Positions 18,244-27,209 of a stretch of DNA of 64,000 nucleotides are shown here, piece after piece. The notes under the pieces are model-generated. The model saw only the letters and a program-made list of their open reading frames with translations. It searched no databases and had not been told where the DNA came from. A program made the position numbers and the translations under genes. Every line of letters starts with the position of its first letter. Positions within the stretch are counted from its first letter, which is position 1. The stretch lies in contig DAOKYO010000002.1 in the NCBI GenBank assembly GCA_035326105.1, positions 186,001 to 250,000 of the forward strand, read 5' to 3'. The DNA comes from Bacilli bacterium (GTDB lineage Bacteria > Bacillota_I > Bacilli_A > RFN20 > CAG-826).

Positions 18244-19437
18244 TTAAAAAATATCGTCTAATTTACTTTTTTCGGTAATTTCCTTAACGGTTATTGACTT
18301 CATAATTTCATCGATTTCCGATTTAAAATCCCACTTCTCCTCAATTGATCGCACTTCATACATATGGGGCATTGTCTTGGGATTCTTGGGAGCAAATATC
18401 GTGCAACAATCTTCGAAAGGGCGAATAGAAATCTCATATGTTCCGATTTTTTTGGCGATTTCTATAATCTGAAGTTTATCCATCACGGCAAGCGGACGAA
18501 TAATTGGCATCGTCGTGACATTATTGATGACATAAAGGCTTTTTAGAGTCTGCGAAGCGACTTGACCTAAGGATTCACCGGTTGCCAGCGCCGATATTCT
18601 TTTATGGGCAGCAAAGCGTTCGGCAATCCTTAACATCATCCGCCGCATAACCGTAATCGGGTATCCCTCGTTTGAATACTTATAAATTGATAGTTGCAGA
18701 TTGGTAAAGGAGACAATGTGAAGTCGTATTTTACTTTGATAGCGAGTTAGAACCCGCAAAAGATCCTCTAACTTATCAATGACTCCAACCTGCGTATAGG
18801 GTGGGGCAGCAAAGTGAAGACACTCAACCTCAATTCCTCGTCGGATAAGTGAATAGGCCGCCACTGGCGAGTCGATACCGCCACTTAACAGTAATAGTGC
18901 CTTCCCGCCGGTTCCTAGCGGATAACCGCCGGCCCCGGGAACTGATTTGCCGAGAATTAATGCTCCATCACTTAGAATTTGAATACGGATAATAAAGTCC
19001 GGATCATGTACATCCACCCGAAGTGAAGAGTTTTCAAGTATAAATCCCCCGACACTGCGATTGATGGTTTCAGAATGAATCGGATATGCCTTATCTAACC
19101 GCTTTGTCTGGACCTTAAACGTGCTTGCCTGGCTGTCAATAGCTACTTCTAAAGCTATTTTCTCAATTGAATCAAGATCAGAGTTCACTTTCATAACCGG
19201 CGATATCGCGTGAATGCCACTCACATCTTGCAAACGCCTAATGATCTTGTCGCCTTCTTCTTCGTCAAAATCAATGTAAATATGATCGTGCACAGAAGTT
19301 ATTTTTGAAATAGAAAAATCTTTGAGTGAATGCCGAATATTATGTTCCAAGCGCCGTATGAACTGGGCGCGATTTTTTCCCTTGGTCGAAAGTTCGCCAT
19401 AGTGAATCATCAAGCGATGAAATAAGTTTGAATTCAT
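18244..19437 (-). CDS. thiI: tRNA 4-thiouridine synthase ThiI
   Basis: Transfers sulfur to U8 of tRNA and can supply the thiamin thiazole sulfur. The 397-aa protein has an N-terminal ferredoxin-like and THUMP region (about 1-165) and the PP-loop ATPase motif LLLSGGIDSPVAAYSL. The C-terminal rhodanese domain of enteric ThiI is absent, as is usual in bacilli, where the partner desulfurase delivers sulfur directly. The adjacent desulfurase gene overlaps its start (ATGA), matching the Bacillus nifZ-thiI pair. Confidence 0.95.
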   Translation of the reverse strand: MNSNLFHRLMIHYGELSTKGKNRAQFIRRLEHNIRHSLKDFSISKITSVHDHIYIDFDEEEGDKIIRRLQDVSGIHAISPVMKVNSDLDSIEKIALEVAIDSQASTFKVQTKRLDKAYPIHSETINRSVGGFILENSSLRVDVHDPDFIIRIQILSDGALILGKSVPGAGGYPLGTGGKALLLLSGGIDSPVAAYSLIRRGIEVECLHFAAPPYTQVGVIDKLEDLLRVLTRYQSKIRLHIVSFTNLQLSIYKYSNEGYPITVMRRMMLRIAERFAAHKRISALATGESLGQVASQTLKSLYVINNVTTMPIIRPLAVMDKLQIIEIAKKIGTYEISIRPFEDCCTIFAPKNPKTMPHMYEVRSIEEKWDFKSEIDEIMKSITVKEITEKSKLDDIF

Positions 19438-20558
19438 TTTTTTATACCTCGCAATATTTTAATCAATACGCTCATAAATGTTTTTGCTTCTTCAATGGTG
19501 TTATCAGAGCATAGCGAGAGCCGGATTGTATTTTCGGCTCGCTTTTGATCATCAAACATCGATGCTATAACTTGACTGGCCCGGTGTTTTTTTGCACTGC
19601 AGGCCGCAACCGTCGAAACCATAATCCCGTGGTTAGACAAATCTTCAACCACGACGGAAGCCTTGGCTGTTTTTAAGGAAAAATTGATTATATAGGGGAA
19701 TAAATCCGTGCTATTTAGCTCAATGTCATTTATCTGACCTAATTCATGGTAAAGATAGTCGAATACCGATTTTACCTGTATATAATCTCCCGACTGTTGC
19801 TCGAGTGCCAAACGGACGGTCTTGGCTAATAGAATATCCGGAACCAATGATTGCGTCCCACTGCGATACCCTTCCTCCTGACCACCGCCACTAAAAAGCG
19901 GAATAAGATTTATTTCTTTGCGCAATAGGAGCGCCCCCGAACCCTTTAATCCGTGAATTTTATGCGCGGAGAAGCAAAAGGCGTCAAGTAACGCAAATGG
20001 AATATCCACTTTACCAATGCTCTGGGTGACATCACTATGGAGCAGTGTCCGTGGATTTTGCCTTACAATTTGGCTAATTCGCTTCATATCATTGATGGCG
20101 CCCGTTTCATTATTGACCTGCATAATGGAAACTAGGATCGTATCCGGTCGAAGGCTTTTCGCCAAGTAATCATAATTGATTTCCCCGTTATTCTGCAGGG
20201 GAACTATGGTCAAAGAAAATCCAAATTGATCACGCAACTGAAAAAATGCATCCAGTACGGATGGATGTTCACCTAATGAAGTGATTAAGTGCATACCGCG
20301 ATTCTTGTAGTTGAGAGCCGCCCCTTTGATAAAAGTATTATTTCCCTCAGTAGCTCCACTCGTAAATATCAGCCTGAAAGAAGAATCGGCCAGACTATCA
20401 ATCAGTCTCTTGCGAGACTCATTTAAAACTTTATTTGATTCATTGCCCAATTGATGAACACTGTTGGGATTGGCAAAGTATTTCACCGACAACTTTTCAA
20501 AATCATGCAAAATCTGCGGCTCTAAAGCCGTGGTGGCGGCATTATCAAAATATATCAT
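19434..20558 (-). CDS. Cysteine desulfurase, ThiI partner (NifZ/IscS-like)
   Basis: PLP enzyme that removes sulfur from cysteine for tRNA thiolation. In its 374 aa are the N-terminal IYFDNAATT, TSGATEGNN, the PLP lysine in FSAHKIHGLKGSG and the catalytic-loop cysteine in STVAACSAKK. Its gene sits between ezrA, with whose stop its start shares a base, and thiI. This tight cluster and the lack of any suf/isc scaffold gene nearby point to a dedicated tRNA-thiolation role rather than general Fe-S assembly. Confidence 0.93.
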   Translation of the reverse strand: MIYFDNAATTALEPQILHDFEKLSVKYFANPNSVHQLGNESNKVLNESRKRLIDSLADSSFRLIFTSGATEGNNTFIKGAALNYKNRGMHLITSLGEHPSVLDAFFQLRDQFGFSLTIVPLQNNGEINYDYLAKSLRPDTILVSIMQVNNETGAINDMKRISQIVRQNPRTLLHSDVTQSIGKVDIPFALLDAFCFSAHKIHGLKGSGALLLRKEINLIPLFSGGGQEEGYRSGTQSLVPDILLAKTVRLALEQQSGDYIQVKSVFDYLYHELGQINDIELNSTDLFPYIINFSLKTAKASVVVEDLSNHGIMVSTVAACSAKKHRASQVIASMFDDQKRAENTIRLSLCSDNTIEEAKTFMSVLIKILRGIKK

Positions 20559-22279
20559 TAATTTGACCGATACCTTTTTAATATATTGCCGGCATCAATA
20601 TAGGCTTGTTCAAAGCCACCATCATTGAAACTTAACTCATCCTGTCGGAGCATGGTTTGAACATCGGTAAATGTCCCCCGATAAACGTTAGCGTACACAA
20701 TGGCATTCTCGGCCAAAATTGCCAAGTTATAATCCTTATCAATTTGATTAAGAAGCGTCTCGGCTTTATTCTGTAGCTGGGCCACCGTACCGTTCACCGC
20801 CACCAAATCGATTGGCTGGACATGAAGCAAGTCGTTGATTGTACTTATAAGCGAGTAGCACTTATCAAAACTGGAGGCGAATTGCTCCGCATACTTGTTA
20901 ACGCCTACATCACGAACGCTCTTCTCCGCCGCCTTAAGTTTATAGAACAGGGCATTGATGAGCGTAAAGGCGTTTTCAGCATCGGTTTTCAAGTTTTCTA
21001 GGTAGGTATGATAAGCATCTATTAATTGTTTTGTCGCTATCGTCTTATCGGCCAAATTATGCATTTTATCAACTAAAAGGCTGTATGGTTGACGAGTGGA
21101 CGAGTGGATAAATGTATCCAGGGTGCGCTTAATCAAGGAAACTTGATCTATTTGATTCTTAATAATCTCCAATTCTTGGACTTTTTCGTTGTCCATGGTG
21201 TAAATGTTTTGAATAGTCGGCATTCTATTGGCCAGCTTAATGAATGACCGTTCGATTTCAATCACATTGTTGTAAACCCCGTCATACTCATTTTCAAAAA
21301 TAACGCGCTGATCTTTTTCTCGTCCAAAGGCAGTTAAAATCTCGTTTATCCGATCGGAAATTTTATTTAAATTTTCGCTTACATTTTGAACATCAAATTG
21401 TTTTATATCGGAAATAATCGCATTTAAGTCCGTCCGCATTCCATCGATGCCAGGACGTGAAGTAATGTGGTGTAAGGGATAGCCCTCCGCACTCATCTGA
21501 TTAAATTGGCGTTCCATATCGTCAATTTTTTGCGGTACCACCGTCGCGGCTTTTAAACACAACTCAGGAAGCACATCCGTAATTTTATCAAGCGAAAGTA
21601 TAATCTTAGAAATCTTTTTAAGTATTTCCTTGGATTCATCGTAATTGCCGATTTCAACGGCCTTATCATAACTAGCAAAAATCTTCTCCATATTGGCAAA
21701 CGCTTTATCAAAACTATCTTCGACCAACATTAATTCATCGCGATGGTTTTGATACTTGTTGACAAGTTGACGGAGGTATTCTTTTTGCTCCACGGCCGCT
21801 TGGCGGGCATCCTCCTCCGGTTTAACCAGTTGGCTTAATTCTTTATTAAGCGCCAATACATCGCGTTCGAAAATGATAATAGCGGGTTTTTGGCGGTTGT
21901 AGACTTCTTTGAATTGGCGTTTATGTTTACTTTGAATATTTTCATTCATCTTCCTTAAAGCTTGGACCGCATAGGCATCGGTCTGATCGCGTAGCATCGT
22001 ATAGCGTTTATTGTATTCTTCAAATTGAGGACGAGCCAAAAGATTAACGTTGGCTACACTTTCGAGGCGATTGATATAGCCGGCGTCTTGATTGAGTAAA
22101 AGGCTATGAATGTAATCGTACTTTCTTTTTAAATCACGTACCATCTTCCGATTTTTACGGTTGTAAAAAAAGATTCTTCTAATGATTAAAATTAAAATAA
22201 AAACCAGTACTAGAGCCCCTAAAATATAAAGAATTAGATTCGTTATATCAATATTTTCCCAATCAATGCTTAAATACAT
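20558..22279 (-). CDS. ezrA: Septation ring formation regulator EzrA
   Basis: Membrane-anchored regulator of FtsZ ring assembly. The chosen ATG at 22279 follows GGAGGAG and gives 573 aa beginning MYLSIDWENI; the longer reading would start inside the promoter. One N-terminal transmembrane helix (about residues 14-33) is followed by a long series of spectrin-like coiled-coil helices, as in Bacillus EzrA. The upstream position relative to the desulfurase and thiI matches Bacillus synteny. It implies an FtsZ-based division system. Confidence 0.9.
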   Translation of the reverse strand: MYLSIDWENIDITNLILYILGALVLVFILILIIRRIFFYNRKNRKMVRDLKRKYDYIHSLLLNQDAGYINRLESVANVNLLARPQFEEYNKRYTMLRDQTDAYAVQALRKMNENIQSKHKRQFKEVYNRQKPAIIIFERDVLALNKELSQLVKPEEDARQAAVEQKEYLRQLVNKYQNHRDELMLVEDSFDKAFANMEKIFASYDKAVEIGNYDESKEILKKISKIILSLDKITDVLPELCLKAATVVPQKIDDMERQFNQMSAEGYPLHHITSRPGIDGMRTDLNAIISDIKQFDVQNVSENLNKISDRINEILTAFGREKDQRVIFENEYDGVYNNVIEIERSFIKLANRMPTIQNIYTMDNEKVQELEIIKNQIDQVSLIKRTLDTFIHSSTRQPYSLLVDKMHNLADKTIATKQLIDAYHTYLENLKTDAENAFTLINALFYKLKAAEKSVRDVGVNKYAEQFASSFDKCYSLISTINDLLHVQPIDLVAVNGTVAQLQNKAETLLNQIDKDYNLAILAENAIVYANVYRGTFTDVQTMLRQDELSFNDGGFEQAYIDAGNILKRYRSN

Positions 22280-22304
22280 ACGCGCTCCTCCACCTGTTGT
22301 AATT

Positions 22305-22333
22305 AGTATATTATGGATCTTATTGAAAGTAAA
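22305..22333 (-). promoter_or_regulatory. Promoter of ezrA-desulfurase-thiI
   Basis: On the minus strand: TTTACT, 17 bases, TATACT, ending 25 bases before the ezrA ATG. Confidence 0.6.
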
Positions 22334-22498
22334 TTGATTACGGATAACTCGCAAATATATGCATATATTTGTTGCAATGATACTTGCCTACGCGATTAAC
22401 GCTTATATTTTTATTTTTTATCATCCTGACTACGACCAATACTTCTCTTTTATCTATTTTTTTCCTTTGGGCAAGCGTAGAAAAATATCCCTTTTGCA

Positions 22499-22527
22499 TT
22501 GACAATGACCCGGATAATTATTATAAT
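22499..22527 (+). promoter_or_regulatory. rpsD promoter, full consensus
   Basis: TTGACA, exactly 17 bases, TATAAT: a perfect sigma-A consensus, about 165 bases upstream of rpsD. The bases between the ezrA promoter and this site (22334-22498) show nothing else recognisable. Confidence 0.9.
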
Positions 22528-22532
22528 CAAAA

Positions 22533-22690
22533 AGCATGTAAGCAGCATGCAAATATCATTCGTCTAATGTTCCCACTTTACGCGGTCGAGTACCCTTAGC
22601 TACAAGGTGAAAGCCATCATGGAAACATCCGGAATGAGGATTTGCACCTTTGTCTTATTATGCAAATAATACCAAAGGAGGAAACATATC
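22533..22690 (+). promoter_or_regulatory. rpsD 5' leader, probable S4 autoregulatory RNA
   Basis: About 155 transcribed bases before rpsD contain short inverted repeats, including AAGGTG near 22602 against CACCTT near 22653. In Bacillus, S4 represses its own mRNA through a structured leader at this place. I cannot fold it here, so the class is inferred from position and length. Confidence 0.5.
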
Positions 22691-23296
22691 ATGAGATATA
22701 CCGGTTCTGATTGGAAACGTTCGCGGCGGCTTGGCTACTCGACGCTTGAAACTGGTAAGGAACTTGCTAAACGGCCTTACGGTCCTGGTCAGCATGGCAA
22801 TTCGCGGAAGCGGAAGCCGTCTGAATATGGCAAGCAACTTATTGAAAAGCAAAAGCTTCGGCAAACCTACGGCGTTAACGAGCGTCAATTTCAACGTTTA
22901 TTCCATCTTGCTTTAAAGAGCAAGGAGGTTACTGGTCTTGCTTTCATTCGTATTCTTGAAAGTCGTCTTGATAATCTCGTTTTCCGGATGGGCTTAGCCC
23001 GTACACGGAAAGCGGCTCGTCAACTCGTCAATCACGGACACGTCGTGGTTAATGGCAAGAAAGTCGACTTACCATCATATCTTTGTTCCACCGGCGACGT
23101 AATTGGTCTTAAGGAAAATAGCCTTAACCTCAAAGTCGTTCGGGAGTCCCTCGATAGCGTTGCGGTTATTCCCGCTTTCGTTAGCGTCGATAAGGAAAAA
23201 GCTATCGGCAAGTTTGAACGTTTACCAGAGCGTAGCGAAGTTGTTCAAGACATCAACGAAGCTCAAATTATCGAATACTACAACCGCTTGCTTTAG
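22691..23296 (+). CDS. rpsD: 30S ribosomal protein S4
   Basis: Primary 16S rRNA-binding protein that nucleates the 30S body. The 201-aa protein begins MRYTGSDWKRSRRLGYS, contains the GPGQHG motif and an S4 RNA-binding domain (LESRLDNLVFRMG...ARQLVNHGHVVVNGKKV). The N-terminal zinc cysteines of some S4 proteins are absent. It is monocistronic, with its own consensus promoter and a strong terminator, and is convergent with tyrS as in Bacillus but now separated from it by a 2.3 kb insertion. Confidence 0.97.
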   Translation: MRYTGSDWKRSRRLGYSTLETGKELAKRPYGPGQHGNSRKRKPSEYGKQLIEKQKLRQTYGVNERQFQRLFHLALKSKEVTGLAFIRILESRLDNLVFRMGLARTRKAARQLVNHGHVVVNGKKVDLPSYLCSTGDVIGLKENSLNLKVVRESLDSVAVIPAFVSVDKEKAIGKFERLPERSEVVQDINEAQIIEYYNRLL

Positions 23297-23337
23297 TTTT
23301 AAAGTTTGGCTAGGCTGGGTGATTGATACTAGTAAAG

Positions 23338-23371
23338 AAAAGATCCGAATTTATCGTTCGGATCTTTTTTT
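23338..23371 (+). terminator. rpsD terminator
   Basis: Stem AAAAGATCCGAA / TTCGGATCTTTT around TTTATCG, running into seven Ts. The T run is also the start of the left direct repeat of the inserted element. Confidence 0.93.
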
Positions 23372-23384
23372 ATACTCAATTGAT
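23365..23384 (+). repeat. Left direct repeat flanking element A
   Basis: The 20 bases TTTTTTTATACTCAATTGAT recur at 25722-25741 with two changes. They begin in the rpsD terminator T run and end exactly where the element's left terminal repeat starts. They are interpreted as a target-site duplication. Confidence 0.75.
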
Positions 23385-24174
23385 TGCTTTATTAATATTG
23401 ATGTGCGACTTCAAAGCGAAGAAATATAAAAGATGATTTATTCTGGATGCTGTAATGCTTGATAACTTTATAGAAAGGTTCTAAATCGCCATTACGCTTC
23501 CCGCTATCGCCCATTGAAACGTCCTGGTTTTTGTGATGTGATCAAGAAAAAGCACAAACCATATGTTTTTAAGCCCTGTCAAACTCCCACTTCCCTCGGT
23601 GAAAAAATGACAAATGGATGTATTATTCATTCCTATGGAGGGCAAAGTTAATACTTTGGATGCGAACCGCGCTACTACCGCTACACCACCATCGACGGAA
23701 CTTACCGCAAACGATTTATATATCTCTATCGGAAACACTCTTCTTATTCAACCATTCGACGTTTTTTGTAAATCCCTCGGGATTCAGCATAAGTTGATCC
23801 GCCCCAGATGTTTAAGACACGATGTAAGGTCGACCGTAGTCACCATAATAATCGAGCCCACTTTTATAACTACGCAAAATTATATTCTTGCGAAAATCTC
23901 ATTAAACAAATGAGACCTTATCGCATCCATCGCCTAACATATAACTTGCTTCTTCCTCACCCCGGCCTCACATCATTTCAGACTAACACTAACAAACTTT
24001 TTAGCACCTTAAAACAAATACTTTTAATTATTGCAATCACCAAAAACAGAGAAATGTTTGATGTTTATAGTCTTTTTTTAAATCATATTAACCACCGTCT
24101 CGATGTGCGAGGACAGGCTAAACTACTTAAATCACATATTAAATAAACATGCGGAAGGAAGAAACAAACATGTA

Positions 24175-25224
24175 TCATTTTCTTTTGTATTTCGCATCTT
24201 TAAAAGAACCATATTTTTCTATTTGCCCATCTTTAAGCATGCTTGCTAAAACTCTTTCGATGGTTGAACCGCTGATATCGGGCACGATAGCGAGTATCTC
24301 TTGTTTTGACATTGGAAGGAGGCTGTTTAACAGCACCATTTTTATTCGTTCTTCTTTCTTTATTTTTTTAAGCCCGACTGTTGCTAATCGTTTTTCTAAT
24401 TCCAAATAGCATTTATAGAGCGTGATAATAAAGTTTTTGATAAAGTATGAGTAATCATTTTTGCCTTCTTCCCAAGATTGCGAAGAAAATCTTAATGCCT
24501 CGTAGTAAGATCTCTTGTTTAGGTTTATTTGCTGTTCAAACGAGATGTATTTTCCAACATCATAATTGCTTTTGTACATAAGAAGTAAAGAGAGAAGTCT
24601 CGACATTCTTCCATTTCCATCGTCAAATGGATGGATGCACAAAAAATCCAAAATGACGCAAGGGATAAGAATAAGTTGATTAATGTTGGAATCTTGTCTA
24701 GCGTCCATGTACGCCAGAACAAGTTGATTCATCGCTTCTGGAGTTTCTTTTGCATTTATCGGCTTAAATCTAAGTTTACGATTTCCGTATTGGTCAATTT
24801 CAATGATGGCGTTGTCTTCTGTTTTATAATGTCCTCGAAATGGCGATCCACTTTGTGCGAGCATGATGTCATGAAGGCTAAGAATATCTTTCTCATCGAA
24901 GGATAAACTTTTATAATTTGTATGAACAATATCTAAGGCATCTCGATAACCGGCAATTTCTTTTTCATTATGATTTGATGGCTCGATTTTTTGTTCCATC
25001 AGTGCTTTGATTCTTTTGTCTGTTGTAATGATTCCCTCAATCGCGTTGCTTCCTTTAACCGATTGGACTTTAGCAATAGTAATCAACTTATTAAATAGCT
25101 CAGAATTAAGCTTTTTCTTTTCTTCTTCTTCTTTTTTCACCTCGTGAATGTAATTAGTAATATTTAATAGTTCGGATGGTAGATTGTCGTTTTTTAAGAA
25201 GGAATAATCAAATTTTCTCATCAT
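24175..25224 (-). CDS. Fic family protein with N-terminal inhibitory motif and C-terminal winged helix
   Basis: Predicted AMP-transferase, or related NMP-transferase, acting on proteins. The 349-aa protein carries an N-terminal Fic_N region with the self-inhibitory motif SNAIEG (class II arrangement: S/T-x-x-x-E-G/N). The complete catalytic Fic motif HPFDDGNGRMSR follows at about 200. The C-terminal ~60 residues resemble a winged helix (MSKQEILAIVPDISGSTIERVL). The start ATG-ATG follows AGGAG. The gene sits inside element A, and its upstream region has repeated palindromic sites that its own winged helix might bind. No separate antitoxin gene is seen, as expected for class II. Targets are unknown. 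Confidence 0.92.
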   Translation of the reverse strand: MMRKFDYSFLKNDNLPSELLNITNYIHEVKKEEEEKKKLNSELFNKLITIAKVQSVKGSNAIEGIITTDKRIKALMEQKIEPSNHNEKEIAGYRDALDIVHTNYKSLSFDEKDILSLHDIMLAQSGSPFRGHYKTEDNAIIEIDQYGNRKLRFKPINAKETPEAMNQLVLAYMDARQDSNINQLILIPCVILDFLCIHPFDDGNGRMSRLLSLLLMYKSNYDVGKYISFEQQINLNKRSYYEALRFSSQSWEEGKNDYSYFIKNFIITLYKCYLELEKRLATVGLKKIKKEERIKMVLLNSLLPMSKQEILAIVPDISGSTIERVLASMLKDGQIEKYGSFKDAKYKRK

Positions 25225-25234
25225 TTTCTCCTTT

Positions 25235-25308
25235 TACTGCATTTATTTTAAAATATTTAATGCAGTATTTCAACAATATAGAATCGTTTACTGCATTTTA
25301 ATTAATGC
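25235..25308 (-). promoter_or_regulatory. Repeated TACTGCATT palindromes upstream of fic
   Basis: TACTGCATT (25235-25243) and AATGCAGTA (25259-25267) form a perfect 9+9 inverted repeat with a 15-base spacer. A third TACTGCATT lies at 25289-25297, followed by AATGC at 25304. They bracket a possible minus-strand -10 (TATATT at 25275-25280), an arrangement fitting an autoregulatory operator. The rest of the stretch up to tyrS (25309-25649) shows nothing recognisable. Confidence 0.6.
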
Positions 25309-25721
25309 TTTTGATGCAATATTCAATGTCAAAATGAAGAAACGAACATATCGATTTGGAGCCGAAAAACAAGACCTATTCGAATGATGAGATAGAAAAC
25401 AACAGAAAAATTCTGTCTCAGAAGCGAAGAATCTGACATAGGGAATATTCCAAAAATCCAGCTTTCAAAAAATACAAAATCAACAATAAAATCGGCAATG
25501 TCACCATACATTTTTCTACCGACAATTCGCCTTGGGTACTTGGCGATTTAGTTTTAAGAAAATCTACTGTCTGTTATTTTTTAGGCATTGCATTATCTTC
25601 CAAAACGAAATATGTTCTCAACGTGAACAACTTACCTCACTAAATCTCGTCGCATCCATCGCCTAACATATTACTTGCTTCTTCCTTACTCTGGTCTCAT
25701 ATCATTTACAAACTGACATGA

Positions 25722-25741
25722 TTTTTTTATACTCAGTTGGT
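25722..25741 (+). repeat. Right direct repeat flanking element A
   Basis: TTTTTTTATACTCAGTTGGT, the partner of 23365-23384 (18 of 20 identical). It begins three bases after the element's right end and contains the tyrS stop codon, so tyrS stayed intact. Confidence 0.75.
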
Positions 25742-26986
25742 ATGTTCGATTAAATAATAATTTTTCTTCCCCCGTCTTAAAAGAGTATAGCGACCGAACA
25801 ACGCATCGGATTGCGTAATAATTTCAGTGGGATCGGTATGTTTATTTCCGTTGATTAAGATTGAATTGCCCTGAATAAATTCTCTCGCTTCGCGTTTGCT
25901 TTTGGCGGCTTTAACCTCAATAAGTAAGTCTTCAAGCGCAAATTCACCTTTAATTTTTACGATTGATGAAGCGAACAATTCCGTTATTTCTTCCTCGGAC
26001 AAAGATGTAACTTCGCCCGAAAACAAGGACTCACTCATCTTGATAACCCGGTCGGCATCGGCTTTACTGTGGATCGTTTTTACCACTTCATAGGCTAAGG
26101 TTTTTTGGGCAAGCCGGAGCGATGGGTTTCTACCATGTTCAATCGCAATGCTTTCAATTTCATCTTTACTTAAAAAGGTAAAAACCCTCAAGTAACGAAT
26201 GGCATCCTCATCACTGGTGTTGATAAAGTACTGGTAAAGTTTATAAGGGGAAGTCAATTTCCGATCGAGAAATAACGCCCCATCTTCCGATTTACCGAAT
26301 TTCTTTCCGTCACTTTTAGTGATTAGGTGGGCGGTCATGCAGCCAACTTTTGCTTCCTGACCTTCAATACGGCGAATCAAATCCAGGCCGGCGGTTAAAT
26401 TACCCCATTGATCGGATCCGCCGATCTGCATATTGCAGTGATATTGCTGATGAAGTGTTAAAAAGTCGACTGATTGAAGAATCATATAACTGAATTCCGT
26501 ATAGGAAATTCCGGTTTCCATACGACTGGCAACTACATCTTTTGCCAACATATAGTTAATTGTAAAATAGCGCCCAAAATCGCGCAGAAAATCTAGATAA
26601 GAGTATTTTGACAGCCAATCATAGTTATTTACGATAAGACCTTTTTGAGGATCACTCAAATCAAGAAACCGCTCCAATTGGTTTTTGATTGCCAAAGTAT
26701 TGGCTTGCAGTGTATCCTTATCCTGCAAATTTCGTTCTTTGCTTTTGCCCGACGGATCGCCAATCATTCCAGTCGCGCCCCCGACAACCGCGATAATTCG
26801 ATGGCCGCTTTGTTGAAGTCGCATTAAAAGTGAAATCATCACAAAATTGCCAATATGCATACTGCTCGCGGAAGGATCGAATCCACAATAAATCGTCTGC
26901 GGAGTCTTTAATAATTCGCGGACTTCATTTTCGTTAGAAAAGTCTTTGATTAGATTGCGATACTTTAAATCATTGAAAATATCCAT
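25733..26986 (-). CDS. tyrS: Tyrosyl-tRNA synthetase
   Basis: Charges tRNA-Tyr. The ATG at 26986 follows GGAGGAAAG; the longer reading runs into the T-box terminator. The 417-aa protein has the class I HIGH-type SMHIGNFV, the KMSKS-type KFGKSEDG and a C-terminal S4-like RNA-binding domain (about 350-417). Its last bases coincide with the right direct repeat of element A. It is controlled by a Tyr T-box and its own promoter downstream of ccpA. Confidence 0.96.
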   Translation of the reverse strand: MDIFNDLKYRNLIKDFSNENEVRELLKTPQTIYCGFDPSASSMHIGNFVMISLLMRLQQSGHRIIAVVGGATGMIGDPSGKSKERNLQDKDTLQANTLAIKNQLERFLDLSDPQKGLIVNNYDWLSKYSYLDFLRDFGRYFTINYMLAKDVVASRMETGISYTEFSYMILQSVDFLTLHQQYHCNMQIGGSDQWGNLTAGLDLIRRIEGQEAKVGCMTAHLITKSDGKKFGKSEDGALFLDRKLTSPYKLYQYFINTSDEDAIRYLRVFTFLSKDEIESIAIEHGRNPSLRLAQKTLAYEVVKTIHSKADADRVIKMSESLFSGEVTSLSEEEITELFASSIVKIKGEFALEDLLIEVKAAKSKREAREFIQGNSILINGNKHTDPTEIITQSDALFGRYTLLRRGKKNYYLIEHTN

Positions 26987-27004
26987 ATTTCTTTCCTCCA
27001 AAAT

Positions 27005-27174
27005 AAAAGCGCCCATCTAAGGACGCTTGATAAACGTGGTACCACCTTAGTTATGAAAATATATTTCATCCCTCAATACTACTAACGCTAGTAAACGCTA
27101 TTTTTCAATAGATGCTCCGAGTTGTAATTCCTCAAACTTGCTCAAGCAAGATGAGTACTGGGTCTCTTCAACGC
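27005..27174 (-). promoter_or_regulatory. T-box leader of tyrS (Tyr, specifier TAC)
   Basis: Minus strand: specifier TAC at 27124-27126 in the block GAATTACAACTCGGAGC, T-box core AACTAAGGTGGTACCACG near 27036-27053, and terminator AAGCGTCC / GGGCGCTT (27008-27028) with a T run just before the tyrS ribosome-binding site. Confidence 0.93.
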
Positions 27175-27180
27175 ACAGAT

Positions 27181-27209
27181 ATTTTATCAAAATAAATGAT
27201 AATCGACAA
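27181..27209 (-). promoter_or_regulatory. Promoter of the tyrS transcript
   Basis: Minus strand: TTGTCG, 17 bases, TAAAAT preceded by TGA (extended -10). The -35 lies immediately after the ccpA stop codon and the start would fall just before the T-box. Confidence 0.7.

Larger units (their letters stand above)
23385..25718. mobile_element. Element A: decayed composite insertion carrying fic
   Basis: A 2.3 kb insertion between rpsD and tyrS. Its left end (23385-23409, starting TG and containing ATTGATGTGCGAC) matches the left end of element B at 20 of 25 positions. The match continues for about 100 bases (23397-23493 against 62180-62276, roughly 80% by eye). Two right-end copies occur, at about 23920-23988 and 25650-25718, each with TCGCATCCATCGCCTAACAT and ending ...CAT.ATTT.....CTRACA. 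The first left-right unit is 604 bp and holds no intact gene. The segment 23989-25718 holds fic. No transposase is recognisable, so mobility would have needed help in trans. Confidence 0.75.

Noticed and set aside
23640..23695. Minus-strand stretch resembling tRNA D- and T-arm sequence (GGTGTAGCGGTAG...GGTTCGCATCC)
   Set aside because: There is no room for an anticodon arm, no acceptor stem pairs, and it lies in decayed element sequence; at best a tRNA-derived scrap.
24097..24118. GATGTGCGA near 24102 as an internal left end of element A
   Set aside because: Only nine bases match; neither the outer TGTT tip nor the following conserved 80 bases are present.
23481..24146. Three open frames of 85-112 codons within element A
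   Set aside because: They overlap one another on both strands, lack ribosome-binding sites, match no family I know and sit in sequence that also drifts in element B; not coding.
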